A program made the position numbers and the translations under genes. This document shows, piece by piece, positions 1 to 6,604 of a stretch of 17,125 nt of DNA. The stretch is taken from positions 1 to 17,125 of the forward strand of contig CAZXZC010000014.1 of assembly GCA_964645125.1 (NCBI GenBank), in the 5' to 3' direction. How positions within the stretch are numbered: the stretch's first letter is position 1; every line of letters starts with the position of its first letter. This DNA comes from JBDKGD01 sp964645125 (GTDB taxonomy: Bacteria > Patescibacteriota > Minisyncoccia > UBA6257 > 2-01-FULL-56-20). A model generated the notes under the pieces. It did not search any database and was not told the origin of the DNA. It was given only the letters and a program-made list of their open reading frames with translations.

Positions 1-752
1 AAAAGAGCCGTGAATTAAATGGCAAGGTACGTTCCGCCATGATCTACCCCGTCATTATTTTCGCCGCCACCGTTGGCCTTACGAGCTTTTTAGCATTCGG
101 AATATTTCCGAAGTTGCTGCCTATTTTCGCGAGCCTGAAGGTTGAACTTCCCCCCACGACCAGAATTTTGATCCTCACGGTAAACTTTCTAAAAGACTAT
201 GTGTTGTTGGTGGTTGCGGGGGCAATCGCGGCAATCATTGGATCCCGAATTGCCGTAGCGCGCAGTGCCAAGTTGCGACTGCTGGTTGATCGCCTGGTAG
301 TATCAACCCCTTTGGTAGCCAAGCTGGTGGTGAATGTGCAAATGGCAAATATCACCCGCATCCTAGGTCTTTTGTTAAAAGGGGGTTTGAATATTGTCGA
401 AGCGGTGCATATAACTGCCAATACCTGCGAAAGGCTTATTTACAAACAAGCCCTCTTGAGCGCTGAAGATGAAATTAGAAAAGGCGAACAGCTCGCGCAA
501 TATTTGAATGATCGAAAAGAGCTATTTCCAGCACTGGTTTCAGGAATGGTAAAAATCGGGGAAAACACGGGCAACTTAGAAGAAAACCTCTTTTACTTGT
601 CTCAATACTACACCGAAGAAGTCGATAGCACATTGCATGACTTAACCAGCGTTTTAGAGCCATTGATGCTTTTGCTTATGGGTTTGATTATCGGCTTTGT
701 TGCTATTTCTATCATCACCCCGATCTATCAAATTTCACAAAATATAAAATAG
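1..752 (+). CDS. pilC: Type IV pilus / type II secretion inner-membrane platform protein (PilC/GspF family), 5' partial
   Basis: This is the C-terminal part of a polytopic inner-membrane protein that anchors the pilus assembly machine and couples cytoplasmic ATPases to pilin polymerisation. The frame is open from base 3, and the residues before the first ATG at 39 (NGKVRSAMIYP) match the family's conserved 'G-K-hydrophobic-x-x-A-x-x-YP' start of a T2SF domain, so the gene begins outside the window. Counting from that ATG, membrane segments lie near residues 5-28, 48-70 and 205-228. The second T2SF half shows GLLLKGGLNIVEA, then FP, then GENTGNLEENL, then a C-terminal EPLMLLLMGLIIGF segment, all in the usual order. 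It is followed 42 bp later by pseudopilin genes on the same strand, fitting a pilus operon. The family call is firm; whether the system is called PilC or GspF cannot be settled here. Confidence 0.93.
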   Translation, partial: KSRELNGKVRSAMIYPVIIFAATVGLTSFLAFGIFPKLLPIFASLKVELPPTTRILILTVNFLKDYVLLVVAGAIAAIIGSRIAVARSAKLRLLVDRLVVSTPLVAKLVVNVQMANITRILGLLLKGGLNIVEAVHITANTCERLIYKQALLSAEDEIRKGEQLAQYLNDRKELFPALVSGMVKIGENTGNLEENLFYLSQYYTEEVDSTLHDLTSVLEPLMLLLMGLIIGFVAISIITPIYQISQNIK

Positions 753-794
753 GTGATAGGTACATAGGTTTGAGGTTGTGGAAAGAATAAAAAA

Positions 795-2567
795 ATGAAA
801 CCCGAAGACACACAGAACAAGAACAAACAACGAGCCGGTTCGAGTTTGATTGATGTGGTGATTGCTATTGCCATTATTGCGTTGCTTTTTAGTGCGATTT
901 ACGCGGTTTATTTTTCTCTCATCGATTCAATAACGAGTATTGAGTCACGCACCGCTGCGTCCCAGGCTTTAGCCGCGACACTCGAGGTGATACGAGGATT
1001 ACCCTACGACCAGGTGGGAACGGTGGGTGGCATCCCTGCCGGTGTCATTCCACAAAATCAAACATCTACGATTGGAAATTTTTTATTCAATATAAAAACC
1101 ACCATCCGAAACATCGATGATCCATTCGACGGATCAATCGGCGGTACACCCAACGATACCGCGCCAGCCGACTATAAACAGGTGACAATGGAAGTGTCGT
1201 GTCTGACGTGCACAAAGTTCGCGCCATTTCAATTTACTACCACGGTTGCCCCAAAGAATTTGGAAAACACGGCCATTACCGGGTCGCTTTTTGTAAACGT
1301 GTTTGATGCTGCTGGTGTTGGGGTGGGAGGCGCAACGGTGCATGTGGTGAATGCGAGTGTAACACCGGCCATAGATTTAACCGACACTACCAATGCCTCA
1401 GGTTCACTGCAGCTCGTCGGTGTTGCAACGAGCACCCAAAAATATCAAATTACCGTATCCAAAAATGGCTATTCAAGCGAGAAAACCTATACCCTTGGTG
1501 ACGCGGGAAACCCGAATCCGGTAAAGCCGCATGCAACCGTAGCATCGCAAAGTGTCACGAGTATTAGTTTCGCGATTGACCGGGTGAGTACGCTCGCGCT
1601 TAGCGCCACCGACAATCTCTGTGTTCCTATTGCAAATCAATCAATCGCGCTTGCAGGCGCCAAAATAATCGGCACAAGTCCTGATGTGCTGAAATTTTCA
1701 ACTACAACCGCAACAGATGCAAGTGGGGTAGCGACCATGCAAAATCTGGAGTGGGACACCTACGCAATAGCTGTTTCTTCAAGCACTTACGATCTTTCGG
1801 GCATGTCGCTGCCCACGCCCCTTACCATAAACCCGAGCACCACGAACTCGTTGGGGATAACACTGCAGGTACCCGCGCGCCCAACGGTGCAGGTATTTGC
1901 TACTGATACTGATACTGGTGCGCCGGTAGCGGGGGCTACAGTCACTCTTTCCAAATCAGGCTTTAGTCAAACCAGCGTAACCGGACACAGCACCACCGGC
2001 CATACCAGTTGGACAGGCGGCAGCTACATAAGCCAAAGCGGCACAGTGGATGCCCAAAACACCCCAGGTGCACTGACCATTCAAGCAACCGGTGGTGTAT
2101 ACCCCACGTCTACTATTGCATGGCTTATTTCCAACACCATCGACACCGCTTCGGCAAGCTCCAGTTTTTACACGCTTTTGTGGACGGGAAGTCAACCAGC
2201 TCAAACTGCCGTGCAATTTCAAGTTGCTGCAAATAACGACAATGCTACCTGGAACTTTACCGGCCCAACTGGAGCGAGTAGTTATTACACCGCGGCATCA
2301 TCGACAATATCTGGGTTAGATGGAAATCGGTATATTCGATACAAAGTATTTTTAACGACAAATAATGAAAATGTTACACCTCAAGTCGATAGCGTTACCT
2401 TTGAGTTTTCTGGTGTGTGTGTGCCATCCGGCGCGGCTGTATTTAATAGCTTACCAACTGGTACTTACACCGTAACAACCGCTGCAACCGGCTACACGAC
2501 CGCAACCTCCAGCATTTCGGTGTCGTCAAACTCTTGGCAGCAGGTAAATGTGTCGCTTTCTCACTAA
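795..2567 (+). CDS. Large pseudopilin-like surface protein with carboxypeptidase-regulatory-like beta domains
   Basis: A 590-residue protein with a short basic leader, a prepilin-type cleavage site (RAG|SSLID, G15) and a hydrophobic helix (about 19-43), so it should be processed by prepilin peptidase and join or cap a pilus. Position +5 is Asp instead of the usual Glu. The rest is Ser/Thr-rich beta structure. Carboxypeptidase-regulatory-like folds can be seen at about 163-262 (GGATVHV, later NGYSS), 264-358, and a third starting near 364 (GAPVAGATVTL). The third seems interrupted at about 398-540 by a second beta-sandwich (WTGSQPAQTAVQFQVAANND) and resumes at 544-590 (LPTGTYTVTTAATGY). It is much larger than ordinary pilins (150-200 residues), suggesting a minor, tip or adhesive subunit; this is inference. 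A GGAAAG sequence lies about 10 bases before the ATG. The next gene begins 4 bases after the stop. Confidence 0.8.
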   Translation: MKPEDTQNKNKQRAGSSLIDVVIAIAIIALLFSAIYAVYFSLIDSITSIESRTAASQALAATLEVIRGLPYDQVGTVGGIPAGVIPQNQTSTIGNFLFNIKTTIRNIDDPFDGSIGGTPNDTAPADYKQVTMEVSCLTCTKFAPFQFTTTVAPKNLENTAITGSLFVNVFDAAGVGVGGATVHVVNASVTPAIDLTDTTNASGSLQLVGVATSTQKYQITVSKNGYSSEKTYTLGDAGNPNPVKPHATVASQSVTSISFAIDRVSTLALSATDNLCVPIANQSIALAGAKIIGTSPDVLKFSTTTATDASGVATMQNLEWDTYAIAVSSSTYDLSGMSLPTPLTINPSTTNSLGITLQVPARPTVQVFATDTDTGAPVAGATVTLSKSGFSQTSVTGHSTTGHTSWTGGSYISQSGTVDAQNTPGALTIQATGGVYPTSTIAWLISNTIDTASASSSFYTLLWTGSQPAQTAVQFQVAANNDNATWNFTGPTGASSYYTAASSTISGLDGNRYIRYKVFLTTNNENVTPQVDSVTFEFSGVCVPSGAAVFNSLPTGTYTVTTAATGYTTATSSISVSSNSWQQVNVSLSH

Positions 2568-2571
2568 CACA

Positions 2572-3204
2572 ATGAACCAGACACTAACAAAACACTATAC
2601 TAAAAAGGGAAGAGAGGGATTTTCGCTTATTGAAGTCGTCATGGTGATTGCTGGATTTTCTATTTTATTCTTTACCGTCACGGCACTGCGGAGTAACGTG
2701 GATGTATTAAAAAATATTTCTACTCAAAAACTCTTGTCTCGCCAGGACATTGAACAGACTATCCAAATTGCAGTTGCCGAAATTCGCTCCGCCGCGCCAT
2801 CGAGCCTTGGAGGATATCCCATAGAGGCGGCATCATCCAGCTCGCTTACGTTTTATAGTGATATCGATTCCGATGGGTTATTCGAAAAAGTCACGTATGC
2901 GCTTTCCACGAGTACCATTCAAAAAACAGTGATAAAGCCAAGTGGCAATCCGCTCAGCTACGCAACGAGTAGCCAGGTGATGAGCACGCTGGTGCAATAC
3001 GTTACCCTTGCTACTTCAACACCGCTTTTTCAGTATTTCGACAGCAGCTATACAGGCACACAGGCGCCTCTTGTAAGTCCTATTGATGCAACAGCAGTGC
3101 GGCTCGTAAAAATGTCATTCTATGTAGATCTCGATCCACAAAATGCACCTCGTCCCACACTCTTTACAAATACCATCGCTATCCGAAACGTAAAAACAAA
3201 CTAA
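2572..3204 (+). CDS. Prepilin-type N-terminal methylation domain protein (PilW/PulJ-like minor pseudopilin)
   Basis: A 210-residue minor pseudopilin. The basic leader ends in REG|FSLIEVVMV, a canonical prepilin peptidase site with Glu at +5, followed by a hydrophobic helix (about 17-40). The body contains a region rich in Ser and Thr and a calcium-loop-like DIDSDGLFE segment, common in PulJ/PilW-like proteins with computed strand order similar to minor pilins; the subtype is inferred. The start at 2572 is preferred because it sits 4 bases after the previous stop and gives a 16-residue leader. An in-frame ATG at 2548 would add eight residues and overlap the previous gene by 20 bases; neither start has a well-placed SD sequence. 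The downstream gene begins one base after this stop codon, so the pseudopilins are very likely cotranscribed. Confidence 0.82.
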   Translation: MNQTLTKHYTKKGREGFSLIEVVMVIAGFSILFFTVTALRSNVDVLKNISTQKLLSRQDIEQTIQIAVAEIRSAAPSSLGGYPIEAASSSSLTFYSDIDSDGLFEKVTYALSTSTIQKTVIKPSGNPLSYATSSQVMSTLVQYVTLATSTPLFQYFDSSYTGTQAPLVSPIDATAVRLVKMSFYVDLDPQNAPRPTLFTNTIAIRNVKTN

Positions 3205-3205
3205 C

Positions 3206-4630
3206 ATGTCTCTGTTGCGCAAAAATAAAAATGGTCAGCTTTCGGTGGGTGTGCTTTCTATCGCCGCAGTAGTTGTGACGTTAATGTCTGGTTTTATTTT
3301 CTTAGCGATTTCATTTTTACAGCTCTCAACCCGTGGATTAAATAAAGTGCAGGCATTTTCTATTGCCGAGGCGGGGATTGAGTACTATCGCTGGCATTTA
3401 GCGCACGCGTCGCAAGATTTTCAAGACGGTACCGGTCACGCAGGCCCCTATATTCATAATTTTTACGATAAGGACGGCACTGCAATTGGCACTTTTACAC
3501 TTGACATCACCCCACCCATAAGCGGTTCTACGGTGGTAACGGTGCGTAGTACTGGAGTTGCCAACGCCGATCCATCTGTCAAAAAAATTATTGAAGTGAA
3601 GCTTGCGATCGCATCATTTGCCAAATATGCCATTGCCGCTAACGACACTATGCGTTTTGGTGCTGGAACCGAGGTGTTTGGAGAAATTCTAAGCAATGGA
3701 GGCATTCGGTTTGATGGTGTCGCGCACAACAAGGTACAAAGCGCGCTTTCAAGTTACGATGATCCCGATCATTCTGGTGGTAATGAATTTGGTGTGCACA
3801 CCCACGTAAGTCCCACCGACCCATTACCGCCCGCAGCTGTTCCTACGCGCGCTGATGTCTTTATGGCGGGTCGAAATTTTCCAGTACCCGCATTGGATTT
3901 TTCCGGCATGACACAAGATTTAAGTACGATTCGTTCACAAGCTTCAAGTTCTGGGGTATATGCCACATCAAGCAGTGCGTTTGGGTTCGATCTTGTATTC
4001 AATGCGTCGGGCACGTATTCGCTGTATAAAATAACATCACTCAGAAATCCTCCAGGCGGGTGTAGTAATTCCGCGGGCCAGTCGGGGTGGGGGACGTGGA
4101 GCGTGAACAACGAAACACTCATTCGCACTGCAGCAATTCCCACCAATGGGCTATTCTTCTTTGAAGATAACGTGTGGGTGCGTGGCACCATAAACGGCAA
4201 GCGCATTACGATCGCTTCAGGGAAGTTTCCTGATAACGCTTCAACAAGAACCAGTATTACCGTAAACCAAGACCTCCAGTACACCAACTATAACGGTACT
4301 GATGTTATCGCGCTTATAGCTCAAAATAACATTAATGTTGGCCTGTATTCCGACGACGACCTGCGCATTGATGCCGCGCTCGTAGCGCAAAACGGCCGCA
4401 TTGGCCGCTACTACTACAGCTCATCATGTGGTACCAACTACCAGCGAAGCACAATTACCTCATACGGCATGGTCGGTAGCGCTCTCCGGTATGGGTTTGC
4501 CTACACCGACGGCACCGGGTACGCAACTCGAAATTTAATTTATGACGCAAACTTGTTGTATGGCCCTCCGCCAAGCTTCCCACTCTCTGCCAGTCAGTAC
4601 AGTCAAATTTCTTGGGATGAAGTGCAGTAA
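3206..4630 (+). CDS. PilX-like pilus assembly protein
   Basis: A 474-residue protein with one N-terminal membrane helix (about 13-38) after a basic leader (KNKNGQ), then AFSIAEAGIEYYRWHLAH, a segment resembling the helix and 'AEAGIE' motif of PilX-type N-terminal domains. The usual prepilin peptidase signature is not clear: after G10 the sequence is QLSVG and lacks Glu at +5, as in some PilX/PulK-like proteins. The C-terminal half (about 320-440) has short repeated strands with alternating small and hydrophobic residues (GTINGKRITIASG, then DVIALIAQNNINV, then DAALVAQNGRIG), suggesting a right-handed beta-helix or bactofilin-like surface. It starts one base after the previous stop. Its role as a minor pilus component follows from context and the N-terminal region; the C-terminal function is unknown. 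Confidence 0.75.
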   Translation: MSLLRKNKNGQLSVGVLSIAAVVVTLMSGFIFLAISFLQLSTRGLNKVQAFSIAEAGIEYYRWHLAHASQDFQDGTGHAGPYIHNFYDKDGTAIGTFTLDITPPISGSTVVTVRSTGVANADPSVKKIIEVKLAIASFAKYAIAANDTMRFGAGTEVFGEILSNGGIRFDGVAHNKVQSALSSYDDPDHSGGNEFGVHTHVSPTDPLPPAAVPTRADVFMAGRNFPVPALDFSGMTQDLSTIRSQASSSGVYATSSSAFGFDLVFNASGTYSLYKITSLRNPPGGCSNSAGQSGWGTWSVNNETLIRTAAIPTNGLFFFEDNVWVRGTINGKRITIASGKFPDNASTRTSITVNQDLQYTNYNGTDVIALIAQNNINVGLYSDDDLRIDAALVAQNGRIGRYYYSSSCGTNYQRSTITSYGMVGSALRYGFAYTDGTGYATRNLIYDANLLYGPPPSFPLSASQYSQISWDEVQ

Positions 4631-4642
4631 AAACAGGATAGA

Positions 4643-4709
4643 GAATAAAGAAGTAAGAATGAAGGTTCTACTGCACCATGCAGAAACCTTAATTCTTTAT
4701 TCTTACTTC
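4643..4709. repeat. Long imperfect inverted repeat between the PilX-like and pilin genes
   Basis: The arms fold as CTGCA (4671-4675) with TGCAG (4679-4683) around a three-base loop, then AAGGTT (4662-4667) with AACCTT (4685-4690), then AAGAAT (4655-4660) with ATTCTT (4692-4697), then AAGAA (4648-4652) with TTCTT (4700-4704), with small bulges between blocks. No T-tract follows, so it is not a standard terminator. It could stabilise the upstream mRNA end or reduce read-through into the pilin gene. Confidence 0.6.
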
Positions 4710-4731
4710 ATAATTCTAGTATCAACTTTTC

Positions 4732-4740
4732 TGATATACT
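4732..4740 (+). promoter_or_regulatory. Extended -10 promoter of the small pilin gene
   Basis: TGATATACT is an extended -10 element (TG, one base, TATACT) ending 8 bases before the ATG at 4749. No convincing -35 is present at 16-18 bp. A start site about 7 bases downstream would give an essentially leaderless mRNA if 4749 is the start codon, or a leader of about 35 bases if 4782 is used. Confidence 0.5.
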
Positions 4741-4748
4741 CATAATAA

Positions 4749-5255
4749 ATGTTTTCAACTATTCGCTCCGCCAGCCGGCGGATGGCTCAACCCTCTGATC
4801 CTCGCTCCGGCCTCACCTTCATTGAAATTATTGTGTCCGTATCACTCTTGGTCATCGTTACGGGTTTAGGGCTCTATATGCTCAACCCCGGCACGCAGCT
4901 CGCTCGCTCGCGCAACACCAAACGTCAGTTTGATATCAATGCGCTTATGATTGCCGTGCGTCAAAACATCGCCGATAAAAACACAGGAGCGTTTAATTGT
5001 GCCAATGGCGACATTCCCACTTCTACTAAGCGCATGGCCTCATCAGGTACTGGAACTTCAACATTCAATATCGCACCCTGCTTAGTTCCCACCTATCTTT
5101 CCACGCTTCCATTTGACCCATCGGGCACCAGTACTCGCTACGTTTCAAATAGCGACTACGACACCGGCTACACCATTGTAAAAAATGCCTCAAGCCAAAT
5201 TACCATTTCTGCCCCCGGTGCCGAGTACGGCCAGACAATTTCAATAACTCGATAG
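4749..5255 (+). CDS. Type IV pilin-like protein (prepilin-type N-terminal cleavage/methylation domain)
   Basis: A 168-residue pilin. The cleavage site is PRSG|LTFIEIIVS with Glu at +5, followed by a hydrophobic helix (about 22-46), then NPGTQLARSRNTKR and a short globular domain with two cysteines (C83, C100) that could form a disulfide. This length and layout are those of a major pilin or small pseudopilin; with its own promoter and a 118-base gap from the minor pilin genes it is a candidate for the major subunit, which is inference. The start at 4749 gives a 21-residue leader. An in-frame ATG at 4782 would give a more typical 10-residue leader (MAQPSDPRSG) and directly follows a GC-rich hairpin at 4767-4782, so the start is uncertain. 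A strong terminator lies about 100 bases downstream. Confidence 0.85.
   Translation: MFSTIRSASRRMAQPSDPRSGLTFIEIIVSVSLLVIVTGLGLYMLNPGTQLARSRNTKRQFDINALMIAVRQNIADKNTGAFNCANGDIPTSTKRMASSGTGTSTFNIAPCLVPTYLSTLPFDPSGTSTRYVSNSDYDTGYTIVKNASSQITISAPGAEYGQTISITR
4767..4782. repeat. GC-rich hairpin at the start of the pilin gene
   Basis: TCCGCC (4767-4772) and GGCGGA (4777-4782) form a perfect six-base stem around AGCC. It encodes part of the prepilin leader if translation starts at 4749, and abuts the alternative ATG at 4782. It may be a copy of a short dispersed palindrome or an element that hides the second start. Confidence 0.5.
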
Positions 5256-5322
5256 TTGGCTATTGACAAGCTATCAAAAATAATATAAAGAAAATAGTAC
5301 CTCTCAAGTTTTTAACTATCAA

Positions 5323-5354
5323 CAACAAACGCGTTGCCCGTTGTTTGTTTGTTG
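5323..5354. repeat. Inverted repeat between the pilin gene and dnaX
   Basis: CAACAAAC (5323-5330) pairs perfectly with GTTTGTTG (5347-5354), and AACG (5328-5331) with CGTT (5339-5342) offers an alternative inner pairing. Neither side is followed by a T-tract. On the minus strand it lies just beyond dnaX, so it may protect or end that transcript; on the plus strand it precedes the pilin-operon terminator. Confidence 0.4.
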
Positions 5355-5357
5355 GTG

Positions 5358-5425
5358 CCCTCAGTGGCGCATTCTATCCGTGTGGGGATAGCGCGCAAAA
5401 ACACTGGGGGATTTTTTTATTTTTT
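5358..5425 (+). terminator. Rho-independent terminator of the pilus gene block, overlapping the dnaX 3' end
   Basis: A nested hairpin: CCCTCAGTG (5358-5366) pairs along its length with CACTGGGGG (5402-5410, one G-U pair). Inside it GCGC (5367-5370) pairs with GCGC (5393-5396) and CTATCC (5374-5379) with GGATAG (5386-5391). T-tracts follow at 5412-5418 and 5420-5425. The T side is on the plus strand, so it ends transcription from the pilins. The T-tract encodes, on the other strand, the last Lys codons and the stop of dnaX. Confidence 0.82.
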
Positions 5426-6523
5426 AGAGAGCTGTGCAATAAAAATCTCAAGTGGTGCACGAGCAAATGGAACGGTGCGCATCTGCATGTACGTATCAAG
5501 TAATTGTCGCAGTGTGTGCACGACCACATCAGCCTGTGCTGTGCCGGCAAGCTCCTGTAATTGGCCAATCTGCTCATCGGTAAAATCAACACTAAGAGTC
5601 TCGAGCATGTCCGGATTCAGTTGGAGGGTAAGTGCGCTGCGCAAATACCCAATAACAGCTTTTATAAATCCCACTAAGTTCGCGCCACTCTCGAACAACT
5701 CAGAAACAATCCGGAGCGCCTCTTTGGTGTTGGACGTAATAATCGCACGAGAAAATGCGTGTATCAGTGGTTGCGCCACCGTACCAAGCATAGTGGTGAC
5801 ATCAGCGACAGTAATAACCCCGCCGGTTATGTTGTGCGCCTGGTCAAGGAGGGATAATGCATCGCGAAACGACCCTCCGGAAGCTGCCGCAAGCGTATCA
5901 AGTGCAGCAGGTTCAATGGATATCTGTTCTTGTTTTGCGATAAACGCCAAATGCTTTGCAATGCTGGCACGAGGGATTTTGCGAAAATAAAATCGTTGAG
6001 TGCGAGATACAATGGTTGCGGGGAGCTTCTCATAATCGGTGGTGGCTAAAATGATAACCCCATGTGCTGGAGGCTCTTCTAATGTTTTCAGGAGTGCATT
6101 AAAGGCGGCTGGGGTCAGCATGTGTGCTTCATCAACAATAAAAATTTTATGGGTGCTTTTAGCAGGAGAAGTGGCGATAGTTTCTTTTAGGTTTCGCATT
6201 TCATCGATACCACGGTTGGAGGCCGCGTCAATTTCAATAACATCGAGGCTATTGCCCGCGTCAATTTCTTGGCAGTTTACGCAGTGGTTGCAGCTTTGGG
6301 CTTTTGCAAAAAAGGCCGCATCCTCCAGGCGGGTCGTGCAGTTTAAAAGCTTTGCCACCTGGCGTGCCATACTCGTTTTACCACTTCCGCGTCCACCATA
6401 AAACAAATACGCATGCGAAAAACGGTTGTGGGCAGCTGCGTTGCGTAACAACCCCACCACATCATCTTGAGCCATGAAGTCATCCAACGTTTTTGGGCGA
6501 TATTTTCGGTAGAGGGCAACCAT
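5417..6523 (-). CDS. dnaX: DNA polymerase III subunit gamma/tau (clamp-loader ATPase), short gamma-like form
   Basis: The AAA+ motor subunit of the clamp loader, which opens the sliding clamp and places it on primed DNA. At 368 residues it has the ATPase and collar region but not the long tau tail. In order: LYRKYRP, Walker A GGRGSGKT (43-50), a zinc module with C62 and CNHCVNC (C78, C81, C84), Walker B IFIVDEAH (127-134), sensor 1 ATTD (160-163), SRTQRF (173-178) carrying the arginine finger in place of the classical SRC, and sensor 2 GGSFRDALSLLDQ (R220). The frame is open to an ATG at 6565, but that start would lie inside the promoter at 6537-6565. The ATG at 6523 gives the family's normal N-terminus and is preferred. 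It is convergent with the pilus block and divergent from the downstream cell-wall operon; its mRNA end is A-rich next to a hairpin. Confidence 0.97.
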   Translation of the reverse strand: MVALYRKYRPKTLDDFMAQDDVVGLLRNAAAHNRFSHAYLFYGGRGSGKTSMARQVAKLLNCTTRLEDAAFFAKAQSCNHCVNCQEIDAGNSLDVIEIDAASNRGIDEMRNLKETIATSPAKSTHKIFIVDEAHMLTPAAFNALLKTLEEPPAHGVIILATTDYEKLPATIVSRTQRFYFRKIPRASIAKHLAFIAKQEQISIEPAALDTLAAASGGSFRDALSLLDQAHNITGGVITVADVTTMLGTVAQPLIHAFSRAIITSNTKEALRIVSELFESGANLVGFIKAVIGYLRSALTLQLNPDMLETLSVDFTDEQIGQLQELAGTAQADVVVHTLRQLLDTYMQMRTVPFARAPLEIFIAQLSKK

Positions 6524-6536
6524 ATATGTCTTTGCA

Positions 6537-6565
6537 ATTATCCTATCCGCGATTAAAATTATCAA
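6537..6565 (-). promoter_or_regulatory. Sigma70-type promoter of dnaX
   Basis: Read on the minus strand: TTGATA (6565-6560), a 17-base spacer, then GATAAT (6542-6537). The expected start site is about 7 bases before the ATG at 6523, giving a nearly leaderless mRNA and supporting that start codon. Confidence 0.7.
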
Positions 6566-6604
6566 GGTAACTCACAGAGCGGGTAAGACTCTATAGGGCG
6601 TAGT

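Noticed and set aside
2413..2423. GT dinucleotide run inside the large pseudopilin gene
   Set aside because: About five and a half repeats, too short to expect phase variation, and it encodes a plausible in-frame GVCVP segment.
4542..4745. 67-codon open frame over the end of the PilX-like gene
   Set aside because: Out of frame with a solid gene for its first half and running through the inverted repeat; no motif or start signal.
5334..5990. Long plus-strand open frame opposite dnaX (218 codons)
   Set aside because: It is Cys/Ser-rich with no recognisable domain, lies entirely antisense to a well-conserved dnaX, and begins within the terminator region.
6566..6604. Promoter for the DUF4015 gene
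   Set aside because: TATAGG at 6592-6597 is a possible -10, but no -35 or extended element supports it; the operon promoter remains unlocated.
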